Shown piece by piece: positions 6,214-9,258 of a stretch of 9,258 nt of DNA. Position 1 is the first letter of the stretch. Every line of letters starts with the position of its first letter. Source of the stretch: Bryobacterales bacterium (GTDB taxonomy: Bacteria > Acidobacteriota > Terriglobia > Bryobacterales > Bryobacteraceae); assembly GCA_003164075.1 (NCBI GenBank), contig PLRZ01000258.1, positions 2,179-11,436 on the forward strand. Reading direction: 5' to 3'. The position numbers were made by a program, and so were the translations under genes. The notes beneath the pieces are model-generated. The model searched no databases. It was not told the origin of the DNA and saw nothing but the letters and a program-made list of their open reading frames with translations.

Positions 6214-6624
6214 TTATGCGCTGAGGGTCACATCCGTCTTGATGCCGATCGCGTCAAGAATCTCCTGGAGCCTGGAGAGCGCCACGGTCTGGTATTCACT
6301 CTCTTCGTACCGGCTGATCACCTGCTTGCTCACGCCCAAACGTTTCGCCAGTTCGGTCTGCGAAAGGCCTTTTGCAATCCGGATCCTTGTGATGAAGGGG
6401 GATATTTGATCAAGCCGTTCGACGTGTGGCAGAGCCACTTCACCGGCCTTCAGTTGGTCGTACTCACGCAGTTCACCTTCAAGTTGCCGGATCATGCTCT
6501 CGTAGCTGCCACGGATCGCGGCTGAGCGTTTGTCACCCTTCTCGTCGGCCACCTTGGCGAGTGCTTGCTGAAAGCCCTCAATCTGGGCCGCCGTTCGTTC
6601 TCTTTGCGCGTCGCTCTTGATCAT
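6214..6624 (-). CDS. XRE-type HTH protein, putative antitoxin, 136 aa
   Basis: This is the second gene of a two-gene module. Its ATG (6624-6622) overlaps the TGA of the nucleotidyltransferase gene as ATGA. Residues about 1-60 form a charged helical region (AQIEGFQQALAKVADEKGDK ... SMIRQLEGELREYDQLKAGE), probably a coiled coil that dimerises or binds the partner. Residues about 75-130 are a Cro/C1-type helix-turn-helix: ITRIRIAKGLSQTELAKRLG, then recognition helix VSKQVISRYEES, then ALSRLQEILDAIG. The expected role is to repress the module promoter (CTGTCAACA boxes at 7123-7146) and to neutralise the upstream protein. This follows from the gene layout and family habits and is not shown by the sequence alone. 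Length and domain order match a widespread XRE group with this same coiled-coil N-terminus. Weak Shine-Dalgarno (CAGGG). Confidence 0.8.
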   Translation of the reverse strand: MIKSDAQRERTAAQIEGFQQALAKVADEKGDKRSAAIRGSYESMIRQLEGELREYDQLKAGEVALPHVERLDQISPFITRIRIAKGLSQTELAKRLGVSKQVISRYEESEYQTVALSRLQEILDAIGIKTDVTLSA

Positions 6625-7088
6625 GATCTACCAGCCCTGACCACCTGAATTACGCCTCGAGGTTCCCCGCTCCGATCCTGACGAAAAAACTCCGGAAATC
6701 CTATTTCCGGAGTTGCCTGCATTGCTGGATGAATGAAGAACTCGACTCCGTAGTCGCCCCACATCCGCCACTTCCACTTCCGCACCACTGGAACCAAGAC
6801 CAATTCGAAGTCGATCCAGTAGGGATCGATGCGATGATAGACGCCCTCGTCGGGCTCAACCCAATAGCCGTCGATATCACCGGGATCGGGCTTCTCCGTA
6901 CAGAAGCTGCCGTCGATATAGATCTCTTGAATACCGGCCGCCCAAAAGGCCTCGACGGCAGCGCGGAGTCCCTTCAACAACCATCGACGACGGGGCGTGA
7001 AACCAAGGCGCATCCCGATCTGCTCCAACGTTGCCCGATGATTTCCCGGTGGCAACCCGCCCGTGTTGGGGTCAAACGCCGGAATCAA
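6621..7088 (-). CDS. Nucleotidyltransferase-fold protein (DUF6932-like), putative toxin, 155 aa
   Basis: The N-terminus MIPAFDPNTGGLPPGNHRAT is the usual opening of DUF6932-type proteins and fixes the rare TTG start (7088-7086), with GGCGGTGG 4 nt upstream. The nucleotidyltransferase signature is clear: IYIDGSFCTEKPDPGDIDGYW gives the Gly-Ser pair (residues 60-61) and the metal-binding Asp-x-Asp (71 and 73). A third acidic residue is likely Glu116 in GVEFFI. Helix 33-50 (RRRWLLKGLRAAVEAFWA) precedes the core. All expected catalytic residues are present, so the protein is probably active. The C-terminus PEFFRQDRSGEPRGVIQVV also fits the family. It is the first gene of an operon with an overlapping XRE gene, the layout of toxin-first modules. 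A toxic or phage-defence activity (NMP transfer to RNA or protein) is inference by analogy with MenT and AbiEii nucleotidyltransferases. The gene contains an intrinsic-terminator-like hairpin near its end. Confidence 0.8.
   Translation of the reverse strand: MIPAFDPNTGGLPPGNHRATLEQIGMRLGFTPRRRWLLKGLRAAVEAFWAAGIQEIYIDGSFCTEKPDPGDIDGYWVEPDEGVYHRIDPYWIDFELVLVPVVRKWKWRMWGDYGVEFFIHPAMQATPEIGFPEFFRQDRSGEPRGVIQVVRAGRS
6684..6714 (-). terminator. Intrinsic-terminator-like hairpin inside the nucleotidyltransferase gene
   Basis: On the minus strand AACTCCGGAAAT (6714-6703) and ATTTCCGGAGTT (6699-6688) form a perfect 12-bp stem with a 3-nt loop. The last TT of the stem continues into TTTT to give T6 (6689-6684). 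This is textbook Rho-independent terminator geometry. It lies within codons for residues 125-135 of the nucleotidyltransferase, 61 nt before its stop codon and the antitoxin start. Confidence 0.7.
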
Positions 7089-7115
7089 AATGCCACCGCC
7101 AGCATCTTAAGGACA

Positions 7116-7144
7116 ATCATAACTGTCAACAGTGCAGCTGTCAA
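7116..7144 (-). promoter_or_regulatory. Promoter of the nucleotidyltransferase-XRE operon
   Basis: Read on the minus strand: perfect -35 TTGACA (7144-7139), 17-bp spacer, -10 TATGAT (7121-7116, 5 of 6 consensus). Start of transcription is expected near 7109, giving a leader of about 21 nt with GGCGGTGG before the TTG start at 7088. Confidence 0.75.
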
Positions 7145-7158
7145 CATGCAATGACAAC
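7123..7158. promoter_or_regulatory. Iterated CTGTCAACA boxes, probable XRE operator
   Basis: CTGTCAACA occurs exactly at 7123-7131 and 7138-7146 (15-bp period). A degenerate third copy, ATGACAACT, lies at 7151-7159. One copy covers the -35 box and another sits in the spacer, so a bound protein would block RNA polymerase. The XRE protein of the operon is the obvious candidate binder. Confidence 0.55.
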
Positions 7159-7218
7159 TGGGGATCATTGCGCAGGCAGCCCCCGCCCCCTCCTCCGAAG
7201 CATGCCCCGCCACGGACT

Positions 7219-7226
7219 GCTAAGAT
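7219..7226 (+). promoter_or_regulatory. Candidate extended -10 promoter of the PBP2 gene
   Basis: TGCTAAGAT (7218-7226) gives an extended -10 (TGn) joined to TAAGAT, 4 of 6 consensus with conserved first TA and last T. No good -35 precedes it at 17 bp. The leader to GTG 7259 would be about 26 nt and has no clear Shine-Dalgarno. Confidence 0.35.
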
Positions 7227-7258
7227 AGAAAATTCAATTTCAGTGCCGTCTCATTGTC

Positions 7259-9151
7259 GTGACTGTCCCTCCGGCCGACCGAAATTCCGATCCGCATTTT
7301 CGCGAGCACGTACCGCTGCATGACGACACCCGCTTCGCGGCGGGCCGAACCGCCGTCTTTCAGTACGCCACCGTGTTTGTTTTCCTATTCCTGATCGCCG
7401 GCTTCTGGAGATTGCAGGTGCAGAACCCGCAGTTTTACGAAGAGCGGGCGCAGCAGAACCGCATCCGGGCCCGCCCGCTGCTGGCGCCCCGCGGGCGCAT
7501 CTTCGACCGCGACGGCCGTGTGATTGTCGATAACCGCGTCTCTTCCAGGCTGCTGCTCACCCGCGAGAACCTCAAACTGGAAGATCTCGCGCCCATCGCC
7601 GATGGTCTCGACCTGAATCCGGACGAGCTTCAGGAAAAAGTGCGCCGCAAATCGCGCGAACCCAAGTACCAGACGATCCGCCTGAAGGACGAACTCACGC
7701 CCGCCGACCTCGCCTTCATCAATTCCCACCGCGACGCCTTCCCGGAACTGGACGTGATCCAATCGCAGCCTCGCCTGTATCCTCAGGACGGCATGATGGC
7801 GCACGTCATCGGGTACACCGGAGAAATCAGCGAAGCGGAACTCGACTCCCCGGAGTTCGCCAAATACAAACTCGGCGATACCATCGGCAAATTCGGCATC
7901 GAACGCCAGTACAACGAGACTCTGATGGGGCAGGACGGCCAGCAACGCGTCGAAGTGGACAACCGCGGCCAGGTCCGCCAGTCGATCCAGGAAAAACCCG
8001 TCGTTCCCGGCAAAGATCTGACCTTGACCATCGACCTGGATCTTCAGGCTGTGGCCGAACTGGCCATGGATGGAAAGAACGGCGCCGTGGTGGCGATGGA
8101 TCCGCGCAACGGCGAGATTCTCGCCATGGTGAGCCGGCCCACTTTCGATCCCAACAAATTCATCGGCCATATCGGCAGCGCGGATTGGAACGCCATCAAT
8201 GGCAACCCCGATCACCCTCTGATGAACCGCGCCATCCAGGCCCAACAGGCGCCCGGCTCCACTTTCAAGCCGATTGTGGCGCTGGCGGCGCTGGACACCG
8301 GGACCATCGACGAACAGACCACGGTGCATTGTCCCGGCTACGTAACGCTCTACAACCACGTCTACCACTGTATGGAAAAGGAGGGCCACGGCACGATCTC
8401 TCTGCATAACGCCATCGTGCACTCGTGCGATGTGTTCTTCTTCTCCGTGGGCACCCGGCTGGGAATCGACAACATGGCCCGGTATGCCAATATGGTGGGG
8501 TTCGGACACGCCACCGGGGTCGATCTGCCGGGTGAGGCCGCGGGATTGGTGCCTTCGCCAACTCAAAAAGTCCATACCCAGCGCCTGCAATGGTATGCCG
8601 GCGACACGCCGCCGGTGGCCGTGGGACAGGGCGCACTGACCGTAACGCCGCTGCAACTGGCGCGCGCTATCGGCGGGTTGGCGATGGGCGGTGTGTGGCG
8701 CAGTCCCCATCTGGTTAGAAACGAAGCCACCGCGGCCAGGAAGACCGAATGGCCGTTGGAGCCGAAGCACCTTCAGGATGTGATCGACGCCATGTGTGGG
8801 GTGGTGAATGAAGGCGGCACCGGCGCGCGGGCGGCGATTCCGGGCGTGGAGTTGTGCGGGAAGACGGGCACGGCGCAATTGGCGTCGCTCGACAAGGCCA
8901 AGGCCGAGGCTGCCCGCCATGGCATGAATTTGAAGGATAATGCCTGGTTTGTCGGTTTCGCGCCGCGCCGCGATCCGGAGATTGTGGTGGTGGCGCTGTT
9001 CGACCATGGGGAAGTGGGGCAGTACGCCGCCCCCATCGTGCGCGACGTCATGAAGTCGTATTTCGACAAGAAGGTCAGGATACAGACTTGGTTACACGAG
9101 CGATTCCCGGTGATGGCTATTTCGGGGACAGGCTACATAACCTCGAAATAG
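7259..9151 (+). CDS. mrdA: Penicillin-binding protein 2 (MrdA-type D,D-transpeptidase), 630 aa
   Basis: This is a class B penicillin-binding protein that cross-links peptidoglycan, normally with RodA in the elongasome. A short cytoplasmic N-terminus is followed by one membrane anchor (residues about 32-50, TAVFQYATVFVFLFLIAGF) and the dimerisation/pedestal region, with RPLLAPRGRIFDRDGRVI (72-89) and IGKFGIERQYNETLMGQDG (209-227). The transpeptidase domain then carries APGSTFKP (Ser334 nucleophile, Lys337), SCD (389-391, the SxD variant usual in PBP2) and KTGT (535-538). Cys358, Cys371 and His377 in CPGYVTLYNHVYHCMEKEGHG-type spacing might bind zinc, as E. coli PBP2 does with a different set. 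Length is typical. GTG 7259 is the only usable start, since an in-frame TAG lies at 7226. mreBCD are absent from the upstream DNA in this window, and rodA does not follow in the 107 bases visible, so it may be a second PBP2 copy. Confidence 0.95.
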   Translation: MTVPPADRNSDPHFREHVPLHDDTRFAAGRTAVFQYATVFVFLFLIAGFWRLQVQNPQFYEERAQQNRIRARPLLAPRGRIFDRDGRVIVDNRVSSRLLLTRENLKLEDLAPIADGLDLNPDELQEKVRRKSREPKYQTIRLKDELTPADLAFINSHRDAFPELDVIQSQPRLYPQDGMMAHVIGYTGEISEAELDSPEFAKYKLGDTIGKFGIERQYNETLMGQDGQQRVEVDNRGQVRQSIQEKPVVPGKDLTLTIDLDLQAVAELAMDGKNGAVVAMDPRNGEILAMVSRPTFDPNKFIGHIGSADWNAINGNPDHPLMNRAIQAQQAPGSTFKPIVALAALDTGTIDEQTTVHCPGYVTLYNHVYHCMEKEGHGTISLHNAIVHSCDVFFFSVGTRLGIDNMARYANMVGFGHATGVDLPGEAAGLVPSPTQKVHTQRLQWYAGDTPPVAVGQGALTVTPLQLARAIGGLAMGGVWRSPHLVRNEATAARKTEWPLEPKHLQDVIDAMCGVVNEGGTGARAAIPGVELCGKTGTAQLASLDKAKAEAARHGMNLKDNAWFVGFAPRRDPEIVVVALFDHGEVGQYAAPIVRDVMKSYFDKKVRIQTWLHERFPVMAISGTGYITSK

Positions 9152-9174
9152 ATACGCACATACATAGAACTCCT

Positions 9175-9230
9175 GATGTCGTGGAATTTGTAGTGAGCCC
9201 GCAGGTGGGGCAGGCGGTGCTCGCCTGCCC
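9175..9230 (+). repeat. Dispersed composite repeat, copy B, with perfect palindrome
   Basis: Box 1 (9175-9202) begins GATGTCGTGGAATT and ends TGAGCCCGC; box 2 begins at 9205. Box 2 contains the perfect palindrome GGGCAGGCG (9208-9216), loop GTGCT, CGCCTGCCC (9222-9230). No T tract follows, so it is a REP-like element and not a clear terminator, although it could protect or end the PBP2 mRNA. The rest of 9152-9258 shows nothing else. Confidence 0.7.
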
Positions 9231-9258
9231 TCAACCCTATTCGAGCAGCGGGCCTAAT

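Noticed and set aside
7385..9007. A 540-codon minus-strand frame antisense to the PBP2 gene
   Set aside because: It mirrors a gene with all PBP2 motifs, is rich in Arg/His/Gly in shadow-frame fashion, and is a normal by-product of GC-rich coding DNA.
1..9258. CRISPR array, tRNA or rRNA genes
   Set aside because: No evenly spaced direct repeats with spacers, no cloverleaf-like intergenic segment and no rRNA-like sequence seen; intergenic space is short and otherwise accounted for.

Overview
The window is high-GC bacterial DNA that looks like an acidobacterium of the Solibacter/Bryobacter kind. The best evidence is the PadR-regulator plus duplicated FtsX/MacB-type permease pair at 2442-5476. 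That permease is the 'acidobacterial duplicated orphan permease' (ADOP) type, which is greatly expanded in Solibacterales. The organism call is inference from gene content only.

Layout. 1-942 (+) is the 3' part of a thiamine-diphosphate enzyme of the acetolactate-synthase large-subunit type, cut by the left edge. It converges on an unrecognised small gene (981-1391, -). Next come two overlapping half-size EamA/SMR-type membrane proteins (1602-2413, -), which probably form a heteromeric small-molecule transporter. They diverge from the PadR-ADOP operon (2442-5476, +). The 28-bp gap between the two start codons holds a TTGACA -35, a TATATA -10 and an AT-rich inverted repeat; the geometry predicts a leaderless padR mRNA.

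5477-6213 is a mobile-element graveyard. It holds an N-truncated, twice-frameshifted IS200/RAYT-like HUH transposase, inverted 17-nt repeats at both sides of it, a 16-bp hairpin and a fragment resembling an ISKra4-type transposase. It borders a two-gene module on the minus strand (6214-7088): a nucleotidyltransferase-fold protein (DUF6932-like) overlapping an XRE-type HTH protein by ATGA. I read this as a candidate toxin-antitoxin or defence module. It has its own strong promoter with iterated CTGTCAACA boxes. Inside the nucleotidyltransferase coding sequence there is a perfect 12-bp hairpin followed by T6, facing the downstream antitoxin gene. That is the most unusual signal in the window.

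7259-9151 (+) is a complete penicillin-binding protein 2 (MrdA-type transpeptidase). It is not accompanied by mreBCD upstream within this window, and rodA does not follow in the bases visible downstream.

Two copies of a two-part dispersed repeat (28-nt box plus a GGGCAGGCG/CGCCTGCCC palindrome) sit at 1480-1555 and 9175-9230. All family names are recognised from sequence by eye; no database search was run.
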